DNA of 64,000 bases from Morella rubra (GCA_003952965.2 CM025856.1:16628816-16692815); one strand, 5' to 3'. Counted from the stretch's first letter, positions 43,893-56,612 are shown. Translations and numbers: made by a program. Notes: generated from the letters alone by a model not told the origin.

Positions 43893-44147
43893 GGTTTTTT
43901 GGATCAACATCAATGCCACCCTTTACCCGCATTTGGAAATCCAGCATCACTTCAAGTCTTCAACTAGGAAACAGAAACCGCGCCGCAGTTGAACAACGTA
44001 CACCAGTAAGGCCCTCTTAGTAATTTCGCGCCCTTCACGCGTTTCTCAGGCTCGAGACCCTCCGCGACTTCTACTCAGGCGCACGCACTCGGAGACAAAA
44101 GAGGCTCTCTCTTCCCTCCTCTCTCTCTCTCGCACACGGTAGAAGAC

Positions 44148-47125
44148 ATGGTAAAAGAATGATCTTTTTCATTGTTTTCTTTTCTTTTCTTTTCTTCTGG
44201 TTATTGTTTTCTAGTGAGTATAATTTCCGATGTTTCTTTCTCAAAGTCTGCTTCGGTTTCTAAAAGTTCTTCGTTTTTCTTTTCTCTCTTTCTCTGATTC
44301 TGTCGTTGTTCTTTAACAAATATTTGGTTCCTTTCGGTTTCTGATATCTGGGTCCTTTCTTTTGTGTTCAATTTCAATGGGATTCAGTTGTTCTTCTCAT
44401 ACTTCAAGGACTTGGTGGGACGAGAAGTGACGGTGGAGCTGAAGAATGACCTTGCAATCAGAGGGACTCTGCATTCCGTTGATCAATACCTCAACATCAA
44501 GCTTGAGAACACTCGGGTTGTCGACCAGGACAAGTACCCCCACATGGTAGTACTCTCCCCTTTCAATTTTCTTGCATCTTCATGTTCTAGGGTTTATTAC
44601 TCTTGATGCTTCGCGTATATGCGGATGTTTTTTCTTGATTGGTATATGCTCCTGACTTTTTAAGGGGCTCATAACGCATTTGTGTGCGTGGTCTGAATAT
44701 GGGTTGAGGTTTCATAGTGGGTTCTGGCTTGGTTAACTTAGTCGTGTATTACATTTACTTAGTGAATTTTTGTAATTCTATAATCTTGCTGTGACCGGTT
44801 ACATGCTGATTCATCAAATAATTAGTAGCAGAGCCAGAATTTTTGTTTTGCGGTTGGGGGGAAGAAGGGGGATTAGCGGGATAGGGTTGTGTGGTGGGAA
44901 CGTTTTTCTCTAGCTTCTCAGAGGTTCACTATCACTATTTGGGGAATCTTTGTAGGGGGGAACCATCGTTCTTGGGCTAGGGGGCTTAACAACTTGTGTT
45001 ATATAAAAGAAGTTCTTAACATTTTTGGGGGCCATGGCCCCTGCCAGCCCTCCTACCCCTACCAGTGCAAAAAGTTGTTTTTTCATGAGTTCAATTGCAG
45101 CATGATGAAATATTGAGGCAGTCAGCTGTCCAACCGACAATCTAGGCTTTGGTTCTTATTTTGGTGGTACACAAATTCGAAAAAAATAAGAAAATGAGAA
45201 AATGGAGTACAGGAAAAGTTGGTGCTATTTCCGAGCAATTGAGAAGAGTTTAATGGCGGTATCGCTTTGAGGTTAAGTTTTAGCTACATTGTCCTTAATA
45301 GACAAGAACGAAATTTGGTCACTCTGCTCTACAGAATCCACACTTACATAGGTGATTAATGCAACTAAAAGTAACTTTTACTGACCAATTTTAAACATAT
45401 AATGATGGTATCTTCCAGATGTTAGTAGCAACTTTTAATAAAGATGCAGCAGTAACATTTGAATTTTGTCTCTCTTTCTTTTTAGCAAAAATCTATTTTT
45501 TGGGAGTCATGTGTGTAGTATAGTACATCTGAGTTTATAGCTATCAACTGCTTCCTTGCACACTCAAAACCTTAATTTTTTGTGCTTGGTACCATGACAA
45601 TAATTGAAGTTTCATGGTGTAGATTATATGACACAGTAATGAGGCTATTGGCAGGAGTTGGCCTTAACAATCTTACCTTGACATTATATAGAATCAGTTG
45701 GAACAGATGATAGACTTCCTTCTAACTCCCAAAGCCCTTTCTGTATTTGCAGAGTGTACTCTCTAATGTTCCCTTACTTGTAGCCCCGAAAGTTCCTATC
45801 CTTTAATATTCCATCTTGTCGTCATTATCATCCTTTGTGTTATGCATTGAAAATGAGTGCCATCTTTTTAATGAAAAAGATGTCTAACCAGTGTTCCTTT
45901 AATCCTTCATGTCTTAATATTCTACTGCTGTTATCTTTCCATCAGCACCATAATAAAGGGCAGTTAAATTCTTCGTACCTCTTCTTTCATGCAGTTGTAA
46001 CATGATATAAGGAAAGCATAATCTGATTTAACATCCAGGCAGCAGTAGCCTTTTTCCGTTGGAAGATTGTTGGCTGTCAAAAGAAGTTCCTTTTATTATC
46101 TTTAAAAAAAAAAAAAAAAATCCCTGAAGCCTTAAAGACAAGAGTCCATTTAACCTTCAGCTTCTAGATTTGAGAATTGGTGCTTGAGAGATCATGTGTG
46201 ATTGTTATTGGATTAGTATTAGCTTCTTAACATTGAGGGACAGGGCAGTGAATATTCAAGGGTCTCCTGCTGTCATAGTCGTGAATGCGCCTAGTTCATT
46301 TGGGGAGCTCTGCAAGCTTTCCCATGTGCGTTTGTAGACAAGTAGATGAAAATGCACGCTCACATATTAAGGTTGTGTTTGAGTGTTAAAATTTTGGGGA
46401 GGTTAAAATTTTAAGGTATTGGAATTGATGAAAAAGTGAAGAGAGAGATGATTTGAATGAATTTTTTATATTTATTATAGTGAAAAGTAATGATTTGATG
46501 GGGAGAGAGAGATTATATTATAATTATTTTATTATGTTAAAATTTTGGAAGCCTAAAATTTTAGTAAACAAACACACCCTGAGACAAGTTCTTTCCCCCT
46601 CACATGAGACCCAATTCTAACTGATATAATCACTTGTTTGACATGATATTGCTTGATTGCGATTAGATTAATTTGAATTTCTTAACATCTTGGCACGGGG
46701 CAGTGAAATATTTGAATTCTCTCCTGCAGTTATAGGCATGAATGCACCTAGTTCATTTGGATAGCTCTGCAAGCTTTTTTGTGTGCATTTGTACACAAGT
46801 AGATGTATATACATGCTTACACAATAGTTCATTTGGCAAGTTCTATTGTTCTAAAAAACAATGCTTTGACTTGAACTCATTTGTTTTCTGTAAATATGTT
46901 AATTTTCCCATATGATCCTGTTAACTCTTGGTTTATTCTTCTTCTTCTTTTTTTTTTTTTTGTAAATATTCTGGGTGTGTTGAATATTGTCTTGCTGAGT
47001 GGCAGCTTTCAGTGAGGAATTGTTTCATCAGAGGGTCGGTGGTGAGATATGTTCAACTACCTCCGGAGGGAGTCGACATTGAGCTGCTTCATGATGCTAC
47101 GAGAAGAGAAGCTCGCGGTGGCTGA
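44148..47125 (+). CDS. LSM2: U6 snRNA-associated Sm-like protein LSM2
   Basis: Exons 44148-44150, 44388-44546 and 47006-47125 give 93 residues, the usual LSM2 length. The coding part of exon 1 is only the ATG, followed at once by GTAAAAG. The protein reads MLFFSYFKDLVGREVTVEL, then the Sm1 fold (LAIRGTLHSVDQYLNIKLE) and Sm2 (CFIRGSVVRYVQLP), with the tail DIELLHDATRREARGG. LSM2 is a subunit of both heptamers: nuclear LSM2-8, which binds the U6 3' end for splicing, and cytoplasmic LSM1-7, which drives decapping and mRNA decay. Intron 2 is 2.46 kb and contains a MITE near 46378-46580. Confidence 0.96.
46378..46580. mobile_element. MITE in LSM2 intron 2
   Basis: It starts GTTGTGTTTGAGTGTTAAAA and ends AAAATTTTAGTAAACAAACA plus CACCC. 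The terminal inverted repeats are about 45 bases, imperfect. Non-coding. Confidence 0.65.
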
Positions 47126-47689
47126 ATATGAATTTGCTGTATCCTATAACTGCTCGATTCAATTCGCTCATGATTGAAACCATTAGTTGGAGCAAATGAT
47201 GCATTGTGATGAGATTTTATGCTTAAACAAAGCCTAGTGCTGTTTCTCTTTTCTTGAGCTACATGCTATCCTAACTTGTTACCTGTAGCTCAATATCATG
47301 GTTAACCCCACATGAAATTTTCTAATGGCCCATTCAACTCCGCCATTAATATAATATAAGGATATTAGTAAGTTGTGAACAGAAACTAATTAAGAATGCG
47401 GTGTTAAATCATCACAGGATATCACTTATTGTCGTCAATTATGAATGATTTATGTTTTCTTATTAAATATGTACGAGTAGATTTGACAATTTCAAACTAT
47501 TATATTTCTTTAAAGGTTAAATATATGAACTGAGTCGGGTTGTGAGTTTAATAAATAAATATGAATACACAAGGAAAATAATACAAAATAAAATCAATAA
47601 ATTTTCTAATTTTTTATTGTAAAACCTTCTAGATTTTTTTTTTAAAACTATTTTTTGGTTAAGAGCTCCTTGATTCTCTCAATATATCT
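47126..47689. other. LSM2 3' UTR and AT-rich intergenic
   Basis: Nothing recognisable except the likely LSM2 3' UTR. Confidence 0.5.
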
Positions 47690-48175
47690 CACTAATGGCC
47701 CTTTGGTTTAGAAATCCAACTCCAAAATAGCACGACAGCATATAAGAGAGTCCCCTTCAAAGATGACCTGTCTTAAGTCAAGGTGATGAACCATTTGGCA
47801 GGCAAGGAGGCAATTAGCTCGAACTTCCGCTGGGAGGGGATTTGAAGTGATTGCAAAGTCTCCCCAAGCTTGAGTGAGGGTCCGATCTGAAGGTCTACAA
47901 ACCACTCCCGGACAAAGCCATGCGGCCACGGATGTGATGATTAACCTTAAAGAACCCGGGTTGGGGAGGTTGCCATCTGGTTTGTCGGGCTGCTTCTGCT
48001 TCAGACCAGGCTGCCAAGTTTTCTCGAAGTCTTCTATTCATTTCCGCCATCATTTCTATAGGATTCTGGAGCTTCCCTTGGTGCACATAGAGATGCCTAG
48101 AGTACCAGATAGTTTCGATAATCACAGCGGCCTGCAGTAGGAAGTCTCTTTCCGATATATTCTCATGAAGCATCG
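47690..48175 (-). pseudogene. LINE-type RNase H domain fossil
   Basis: Two overlapping minus-strand frames (48173-47895 and 47929-47708) together read like the C-terminal RNase H region of a plant non-LTR retrotransposon: RWQPPQPGFFKVN, then AAWLCPG, AEVRANCLLACQ and VIFEGDSLICC. The usual CDAS active-site segment after FKVN is missing and the frame shifts near 47910. This is a dead fragment. Confidence 0.6.
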
Positions 48176-49200
48176 AAGTGGAAGAGAAATTTCATAAGAA
48201 TGGTGAAATGCTCCACAGATTCAGAATAATCATTCAGGAAGTGCAGTTTGTCTCTCACTGGGGCCTTAAAATGGATATGTATATATCCTGGCGCTATTAA
48301 TGAATGTGACGCGTTACTTCGGAATCTAACGGTAAAACTATTTTTGATACCCAGAATATATATATATATATATATATATAATTATTCAAGATTGTCTGTG
48401 TCTTTTGTGATCTAAACGAAAATCCAAGATATCAAGTTTAATTGGTAGCAAAATCAAAAGATTGAAGATTTTATTAACTTTAAGGGTAACTTCATCAATA
48501 ATAAAGTCTCATATTTATGGATAAAAATTAAATTAGACCTCATAATTCTAATTTATTTTTTAATTTGTAAGTCACATAAGTTTAACAGACATAAATTCTC
48601 GTCCTTCCTTTAATTTGGCTATTAAACTACACTAAAACTGATTGCAATGTCTATTGAGACAAAATTACTAAAATATTAAAAAGTATAAAAATATAGAATT
48701 TTATTAAAAAAAATTTCGGAGGATATTTCAATCGATCCACATTACACTTTGTTTAATTTAATGACCAAATTGAACAGATGGAGAGAATTGACTATGCTTT
48801 GCCAACTTCTAAAGATTCGCAAGAAATTCCAACATCTTATATATACCTCGTTTTATTACATGCATATTTTATCAGACGAGAACTGGCGCCTATTCATCCA
48901 CCACCCTTAGAAAGCAAATTAAACTGTGTCACGCTGATCATTTGGTTTATAATATATGCCCTGAATGTTCGATCTAATTAATTAGACTCTACAAAATTGA
49001 AACATCTGATCAGATGTACGCACAGTAGTACTACAAAAGAGGTTTCATTTCACAGGTGTGAAACTTAATTTTTTATGAAAATAAGAGAGTATTAGAGAAT
49101 ATAATTTAAATAATAAAATTTATCTTTTCTTATAGTATTAGGAATACTATTAGCGATATATGTGAAATAGTAAGAAGAAATATATCAAAATTTTCATATT
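48176..49200. other. intergenic with TA repeat
   Basis: A (TA)n run at 48356-48382. The part from about 48792 to 49000 is a diverged relative of 50458-50720 (shared words ATGCTTTGCC, GATTCGCAAGAA, ATTTATCAGAC, GCCCTGAA). No gene. Confidence 0.5.
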
Positions 49201-49204
49201 CGAC

Positions 49205-50093
49205 TTCAGTTGAGAAGGGTGGTGGGACACAAACTGTTGGATGACTCTTTAACCACTGTGTGAGCGTCCTTGAAGAATCACTGAGAAAGGGATCTTCATA
49301 GAAGAAGTCCGGAACCAGAGTGTAGAATCCAGATCGAGCAACCTTGTCAGCTATTTGCCTTCATGATGAAGTGACAGTAAAAAGAACTCGGCAATATTAG
49401 TCCCAGAAAGACATGATCTGTGTATTACCGCTAGCTAGCTAGTGCGTAAAATATTTCTAAAAATGAGAATTAAGCCCATTATTAGAGATTCAAGGAAACA
49501 GAAAACAGAAAAAAAGTCATTGATAATTAATAAATTAGAGATGAGTAATGATTTTCCAATTCCTCGTAAACATATACTAGTTGTTCAAGAGCCTAGAACT
49601 ACAATTTTCAGGTTAATTAGTAACCATGATTTTTGTTTGAGCTTCTTTTACCCAAAGATCTAAATAATAAGGAGAAAATTAGAGGGTTAGGCATCAAATA
49701 TTGTGAATCTAAAAGAGGAAAACTGCTACAATAATCGAAACAAACCCTGATGGGGGAAAAAGGGCAATGTGAAACTAGTACAGCAAAGGTGTCATAACAT
49801 AAGCCAAAATAGTGAAGCAGATGATTACCGAAAACATCAGAAACGAGCAGGATTGCTAACTTGGAATCAGAGTGGCCACTTACATAAACCTTGAGGCCAG
49901 CAATATTTGTCACTGTTCTAGTTCCACTGCCCGAGTCAAGAAGTGGTGGGTTCTCCACGCAATGGCGGCCTAACTTTTCTTCTAGCCGACCAGTGACCAA
50001 GAGGAAGAGAAAAAAAAAAATAGCAAGAGTGATAAGAAAAGCAAGCTTGGAGAGAGGTCCCGAGAAAAACTGAAGCATAGGAACATATGCCAT
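49205..50093 (-). pseudogene. dienelactone hydrolase remnant
   Basis: The first exon (50093-49829) reads a membrane-like segment (about residues 16-34), then CVENPPLLDSGSG and YVSGHSDSKLAILLVSDVFG, matching the N-terminal part of plant dienelactone hydrolase family proteins, and ends in a proper donor. About 500 bases further, 49350 to about 49230 gives RQIADKVARSGFYTLVPDFF and YEDPF, the next part of the same fold, but with an in-frame stop just before it and no acceptor. The homology stops before the nucleophile cysteine (CWG) region, so Cys, Asp and His are absent. The hydrophobic N-terminus is unusual, since family members start near CxNPP. Probably inactive. Confidence 0.65.
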
Positions 50094-50249
50094 CTGAGCC
50101 GGGAAAGAAAGTGAAAGAGGCAATGCTATTTGTAAGCAAATTAAATGCTGTACAAGGTGAAAAGAGGGAATTTTGGGTACTTCATCTGCAGAATGCATGG
50201 TAGTTGATCGATGATGGTATCTTGACATTATGCATTGAATCTTGTCCAT

Positions 50250-51660
50250 CCTAGCTAGTTATGACCATTTTTTCAGTCACGGTACATGATTTGGATCTTT
50301 TGAGTTTGTTTCCTTCCAATGAGGGACATTGCGGTTAGATGCTGAACAAATTAACGTGGGAACAAGAGACAGCCATTTTAAATTCCCTCTTGCGCGCGTC
50401 ATACCTTTTTGAGGTGCGGTTTTTCTTTTTTCTCCGCTTCATGATTTTTGTTTGACAATCATGCTTTGCCCACTGGTGAAGATTCGCAAGAAGAATTTCT
50501 ACTTTTCCCTAGTATATGGGACATATATAGTTTCAACAGATATTTATCAGACAAGAAAAGAACCAGTACCTATATATACATCCGCAAAACTAATATATAC
50601 GGGTTAGGTATGAGTTCACTGTCTTAAAAGGAAAACATGTTTTGGACTTCTGATCAGTTATCATTTATTTTGTACTATAAGCCCTGAATTTTGAATCTAA
50701 TTAGCACTCATCAGTACCTTAAACTACCCAAATGAGAACGACAAACATCAAAATTGAAAAATCTGATATATATTTGCAATTTTGCAGTAGAAAAGAGGAA
50801 CTAGGTTTCCTAGCTGGCGAGTACAATATCGCAACATAACCCTTCAATTCCTCGTGAGAAGATAAGAGACCAGGATATGTCTCATATGCACCTCTTAAAA
50901 TAAACAAAAGATTAACATCGACAATTAAAATTCCAAGACATGTAAATTGATAAGAACTCCTGAGGAAGAACCTGTTATATATGTTTCACTAATTCTTAGA
51001 TTGATCTTACTGATCTTCTAAATAATCTGCGCGTAATCTATAATTAATGGTTCCGCATTTGGGTTTTCAAAAGGCAGTTTTCTCGGAAAATGCCTTCTTT
51101 GGCTTCTACCTAGCGGTTCTCGCGAATGATCAATCTCCATTTGGCCGTTTTTGAGGCATCTTTACAGTCCTTGTGAAGATAAACCAAGTACAGTTAGCTG
51201 TCATGATCCTTAGATATTTGCTAATCCACTTTGATATAGAAAAATATCCAATGCCGGCGTTAATGACTTTTGTGGCTGTCGCTGTAGAAGTCAATCACCT
51301 TTCTAATTAGGATGTGATAGTTTTTGCATAATTGTCGAAAGGTATGTCCTTGCGTCGACCCCCAGGAAAAGTTGTAAAGCAGCTACTGTTCATATTCTAT
51401 TCTGTCGAATACCATTTACTTCTTGCGGAGTTAGCTGTTCTCCACCGAGGCGAGGTTGCTTGCTGGAAATTTGTAGGCCCTTCACTTTATTTTAAGTCTA
51501 GAAGCATGTCTAGTCTCGGTTGATCACAATCTGGATTGGCAGGGTCGAAGCATCTCTACGGATTCACTGAACTTATAATTTCTCCAGTCAAGCTACAAGC
51601 TAATCAGTCGCTTCTACTACAGCTATATATACTCCTTGACATTGATAATGCTCAGCCCTT
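50250..51660. other. intergenic, no gene recognised
   Basis: It contains the diverged repeat partner of 48792-49000 (50458-50720) and a minus-strand open stretch at 50907-50719 with no recognised family. No coding region could be supported. Confidence 0.4.
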
Positions 51661-51662
51661 TT

Positions 51663-52575
51663 GTTTTTAGTAAACTCGTTATTGTCGAATGGCATTATGA
51701 CCCTATATATATATATATATTGTTGAAAATTATTTTAGTGGAAGTACTGTAAATTTTATTGAAGTTTGCAGCGAGGTATAGAATTTTTTTAAAAATGTCT
51801 TTGAAAAAATTTACAATTTTTGTCTTCTTTTAATTTTGATTTCTCAAACCATATTTAAAAGTGTTCCAATGAAAAAAAAAAAGAATAATTTTGGCGCTTC
51901 AATTTTAATTTCGAACGATATTAAAAGAGAAATAAAAGAGGGGCACTTATGGGGCTTAATTTTTTATTTTCATTCAAACCTCGTTCAAATGATTATAACA
52001 GTAAATAACCATCCATGATGGGGCGTGCATTTAAAGCGGTTGTTGGGAAAAGGCGTTCCAACGTGAACAAATAGTTCTTTTTTGGGAGGCGATGACATTT
52101 CGTCCCAAAAGATTTCCAACCGTTTTAACGGTCAGGTGTGTATTTGAACGGAGTTTTAATAACAAAAAAATTTGTCTTTAAAAAATCTCTTTTTTGGGAC
52201 GGCACAATTCCATCCCAAATAGTCAACTTTTTTTTTTGGACAGAAATTTCCATCTCAAAAAAACATTCCGTCGCAAAAAATAATAAGTTTGGGACGGTTT
52301 TTAATTTCCTTCTAAAAAAACACTCTTCTCCTATTTTTTGGGATGGATTTTAAAATCTATCTCCAAAAGGTCAAATTTTTTTTCGAATAAGTGAAAAAAA
52401 AAATCAAATTTTTTGTACTGTGTTTTTAGTAAACTTGTTATTGCCGAATGGCATTATCATGACCAAAAAAAAAATATATTTGTTGAAAATTATTTTAGTG
52501 GAAGTAGCTTAGATTTTATTGGAGTTTTTAGAGAGATGTTGGAGTTTTTGAAAAAGTTTTTATAGGATTAATGTA
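51663..52575. mobile_element. direct repeats around a GGGACG-palindrome element
   Basis: Direct repeats of roughly 130 bases (51663 to about 51830 and 52425-52575) share AATGGCATTAT and GTTGAAAATTATTTTAGTGG. Between them, 52030-52420 carries several TTTGGGACG / CGTCCCAAA words and ends TCAAATTTTTTGTACTGTG, which resembles an imperfect CACTA-type terminus. A decayed non-autonomous DNA transposon is likely. Confidence 0.45.
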
Positions 52576-52683
52576 AAATATTAGTATTCTGAAATCACAA
52601 TTTATATAAAAGTTTCAATTGATTAAAAAAGATAAATTTAATTACTTAACTTATATTTAGTATCTCTAACTATAATTGTTTTG

Positions 52684-53579
52684 TGTTTGTTTGCTTGTAA
52701 AACAAATTACAAAATTGTTTTACTTGTTTTCAGGTATTTGGCAATCACATGAAAATGAGGTCAAAGTAAAAACTTTTCAAGTCAACTGTAAAGTTCTATT
52801 ATTTTTTAGAAAACAAATTAAGCTCAAATTTTTCGTAAACCAATTTTTTTTTTTTGGAACATTATAGTACGCCCTATATCTATGAGAAGAAATCATTAAG
52901 TCTCTATCAAGTTTAAAATATTTTATTCCGCCCCATATGTTTCAAAAAATCAATTCTTGCATTTCCCTTTGATTTGGCCGTTAAATCACATGCAAAATTA
53001 CCAAAATGCCCCTCCAAGACAAATTATTAAAAATTCTAAAAGTAATATTTTTTAAAATAAAAATTGAATTTGAAAGTTGCATATGATAGTTTTATATTCT
53101 TCTCTTTCCAGGCCACATGGAAACTTCTCCCTTAGTTGGCTAACAACAATTGAATGGCGGGACCAATTTTATCACAAAAATGTATTTTAGAAACCTTCAT
53201 GTTGAAATCAGTATCTCAGGGACTAAAATATTAAAATTTTAAGAAAAATTTTCATGCCACGGGGAAGCCTACGATTGGTGTTGAAATATCTAAAATCTGT
53301 ATAAGCACCTGCATTTTGTCTGTTGACTAACGACAATTGGACAGGAGATTGATTTGGCTAAAAAACTTACCTTATGAACCCGATAGTTGAAATCTATACT
53401 TGAAGGACTAAAATTTCAAAAGTTTAAACTATCAAGACATGTACAATAATTAAGTATTTTTATGTAAATACGTAAATCATTAAACGTGTCAACATAAAAA
53501 ATATTTTAAAAGAATAACCAAACGCAGAAAACAAAATTTTTTTCAAGTAAAATAAAAATTTTACAAGCAAACAAACGGA
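52684..53579. mobile_element. TIR element of about 0.9 kb
   Basis: The left end GTTTGTTTGCTTGTAAAA is the inverse of the right end TTTTACAAGCAAACAAAC. The TTTTACTTG word inside each end also pairs. The interior is AT-rich without a transposase. Non-autonomous DNA transposon. Confidence 0.55.
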
Positions 53580-54084
53580 TCCTAATTAGTGTGAGTTACA
53601 TTTTTATAACTAAAGAATAACACTTGATCCACTTTCATGAGTTCCATTTCGCAATCCGTTTTCCTTTAGTTTATGTAACGCCTCAAACCTCAAAGCAGAC
53701 GCCTCATGCACTACAATAGTTTTACTCTTTAATGGCGTAATTAATTTCGTCGCTCGATCTGATCAAATAGAGGGTTTAAATCATTAAACTTGCGCTAATC
53801 TTTATTTATAAATAGATCTTCTTCTTTTTTTACTTGTTTCTAAGCGTATAGATAAGATAATTAATATATAGATACCTCTGTTGATCATGCATCAGACACT
53901 TTTACACCCCCTGAAGTTGCTTTTAGTACTGCAGGATCTGCTGCAATATCCTCTATATAAAACTGAGGCGAGAGAATGAGATCAAGGTGTGACTAGGTAA
54001 TTATTATATATATGTATATCTCTCACATGCATAGTCACTTCAAATTTTTTTCGAAGACGTACAGTTAATACTTGTATATTTCAG

Positions 54085-56520
54085 TCATCTTCTCGGCCTT
54101 CCACCGGATCCGCTTTCCCTCTGACAGTTGAAATATAGTGCAGCCACTGGCAATCCGAGATGGTAGATTTCAGCGAAGTCCCTCATGTTGAAATTCTGAC
54201 GCCACCCAGGTGCATATACTGTCTGCCTACCCATTTGATGGAACAACACGAAAATAAATCGATGGATCCCCACAGTCGGTCGTGGACTTTCGTAGCTCAC
54301 AACCTCTTGCCCTACGGCCATGAAATTAGGCCATGCATCAGATGTTACTCGATGATATATCACATCAATAATAATGAGTGCCCAATCATATATACTATCC
54401 CTACAAAGGCTTGGCCTTCCCGCAAAGCCATTCATGCAAGCATTATTTGCCCTACGAAATTAATGCTTTGCAGTCTCGAGAGAGATATCCTAAGTTTTAG
54501 GATTTAATAAAGCACATGTGTATAGAATCTACTCACCAAAGCTTGCCCCCGTAGTTGCTGGAATATCGGTCACTAACCTAACGAACCATAGGAGATGACA
54601 AGTTAATTTTAGTTTTGAAAAATTTAATTATGCATGAAGCAACATTTAGAATATTTAAGCTCAAATTTCTCGTAGACAAAATAACGGTAACTGCAATAAA
54701 TGCAAACTTAAAATAAAATTAAAGTAGAACGTTTAAAATAATAATACCTAGAGCCTCAGTCAGAAGTGATCTTTGATCAGAACAACAGCTGAGAATAAGA
54801 CTTGAGAAGAACCAAAAAAGTAATAACAGTGATAAAAAATAGAAAGAGTGATATTATTTTTCGTTCTTTTAGGGAGATAAACTTTTTTTTTGTGTTTTTC
54901 ACTTAACAAACAAAGCAATTACTTACTCATGTAATTTGACAAGTTATAAGTAATTAATTAATTGCTCGATAGGATTTTATAGGTCTTTTTTCTATAATAA
55001 AAATAAAAAGCCAATTAAACCTCCACATATATCAATGGTTTTAAAGTTAAATTCTCTTGTGTTTCAGTACTATAAGACAGTTTCTTAAAAAATGGAACCA
55101 AATACAAAATTTTGGAGGCCTAGGTATATAATCTTTTTTTTTTTTAATAATTTAATCGATACCAAGATTTTTTGCAACACTATATAATTTAGAGGGATAG
55201 ATAAAATAAATAGATATTACATTATTTAATGCTGTTTATGTAAAATTTGTAGCGCAATAAATAATCCGTCTAGTCTCAACTCGTAGTTGACTACCAGCGT
55301 GACCCAGGTGTGGAAGATTCTATGCTCTCCACAGTCGGTGATCATGTCATCCCAACAGCGTGCCCATTGTATCGGCCACTTCGTTACTACCCAATGGAAT
55401 AGGGAGGATTACACGCGTAAAGGAGAAAGAGAAGATGCTCTAGGACAAAAATCCCAAGAGAAAGAACTAAGAAAGAAACCAAACGAAGGACGGGGGACAG
55501 GATAGGAGTAAAAGCACGATGATGTTTGGGCTCTACATATCTTGTTATACGCGCTCTCATTGCATATCCCAGAAACCTTGTAAATCCAAAGATACTTTAT
55601 TAGTGGCCCTCGAATTCTTTTCCATGAGAGATTCGTGCCATCAATCAATCAACCAGGAAACAAGACCAAAGGAAAAGAAATATTTGTCAAATTCCACACG
55701 AAAAAACAGCAGTAATTTGGCCTTCTGCTGCTATATGGTGTCTGTTAGCTAGATCTATCACGTGGTACTACGTACCTCCTATCAATTTTCCAGAGATTAG
55801 CCTTTCTCTTGTGACAGGACTCTCTTTCACTTCCACAGTTATGAACAACTTCATCTACCATTAATGTAATTTCTCCTAGAGATCACTATTAACCGCCAAC
55901 CACTGAAACTAATCGTACAATTTGTTCGTTTGATATGTCTGTATGTCTGCGTACGTGAGAGAGAGAGAGAGAAAGAGAGTATAGGCAAGTATGAGCTTAT
56001 AGAGCAAACCCCAACCACGAAATCTCAAGCATGGTATCTTAATTTCTTTCGAGTAAATCATAGGACCTTTGAAAATGGCTTGTCATGGCGCCTGGGGATA
56101 GGGGAGGGAAAGAGACTAGAGAAAGAGAGAGGGAGAGAGAGAGAGGGTGCTCACCAATGCAAGTACTCTCTGAGGTTGGGATCGCTAGGACTGGGTGCAT
56201 CAGGATCCACCATAACCTGCAGTGGAGTGGACGTGATCAAGAACTCAAAAAACTCGATCGTGAGAAAAAAAAAAAAAAAAAGAGACAACTTAAGGGAATT
56301 AGGGTCTAAACGAAACATTTACCAGAGAGTAGAAAGTCCTGAGATCCCCACCGCCAATATCAACCCTAGGTTGGTTGGCAACCTGAGAGGGTTTGAGCTC
56401 ACAACCATTGCAAACCTCCCTGCTGGTATAAGTCACCCTTAGAGGAATGGACCTTGTGAAGGGGTCTAAAACATCTCCTATGACACGCGCAACAGCTAGA
56501 GGGTCCCTTTCCCTGGGCAT
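54085..56520 (-). CDS. FT: FLOWERING LOCUS T-like florigen (PEBP family)
   Basis: Four exons: 56520-56323 (198), 56216-56155 (62), 54577-54537 (41) and 54311-54085 (227). These are essentially the exon sizes of Arabidopsis FT, and the protein is 175 residues, the same as FT. Motifs: [20 protein letters not shown] with the activator-type Tyr84 (FT Tyr85), GIHRF, and the segment-B loop [13 protein letters not shown] with Gln139 (FT Gln140). The tail is [11 protein letters not shown]. Those residues point to FT rather than TFL1. FT moves from leaf phloem to the shoot apex and, with 14-3-3 proteins and FD, promotes flowering. Deviations: IYH in place of LYN/IYN (His151) and Gly-rich GGGD before LRTFY. 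Intron 2 is the long one (1577 bases); GA repeats lie beside exon 2. The upstream DNA is tandemly duplicated. Confidence 0.96.
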
Positions 56521-56612
56521 GCTTGGCGAGAATTCGACCCTCTACACCAGTACTGCAAGATGAAAGTATTCAAGTGTATTTTGTTTGCTGAACTTCAAGG
56601 CGGACTTTGCCC

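Noticed and set aside
50719..50907. 62-residue minus-strand frame with ETYPGLLSSHEELKGYV
   Set aside because: Looks protein-like, but no family was recognised and no adjoining exons were found; not strong enough for a gene call.
55280..55410. Possible extra PEBP exon (HWVVTK, LVVNYE on the minus strand) in FT intron 2
   Set aside because: Similarity is limited to a few residues; the true 41-base exon 3 is at 54577-54537 with proper splice sites.
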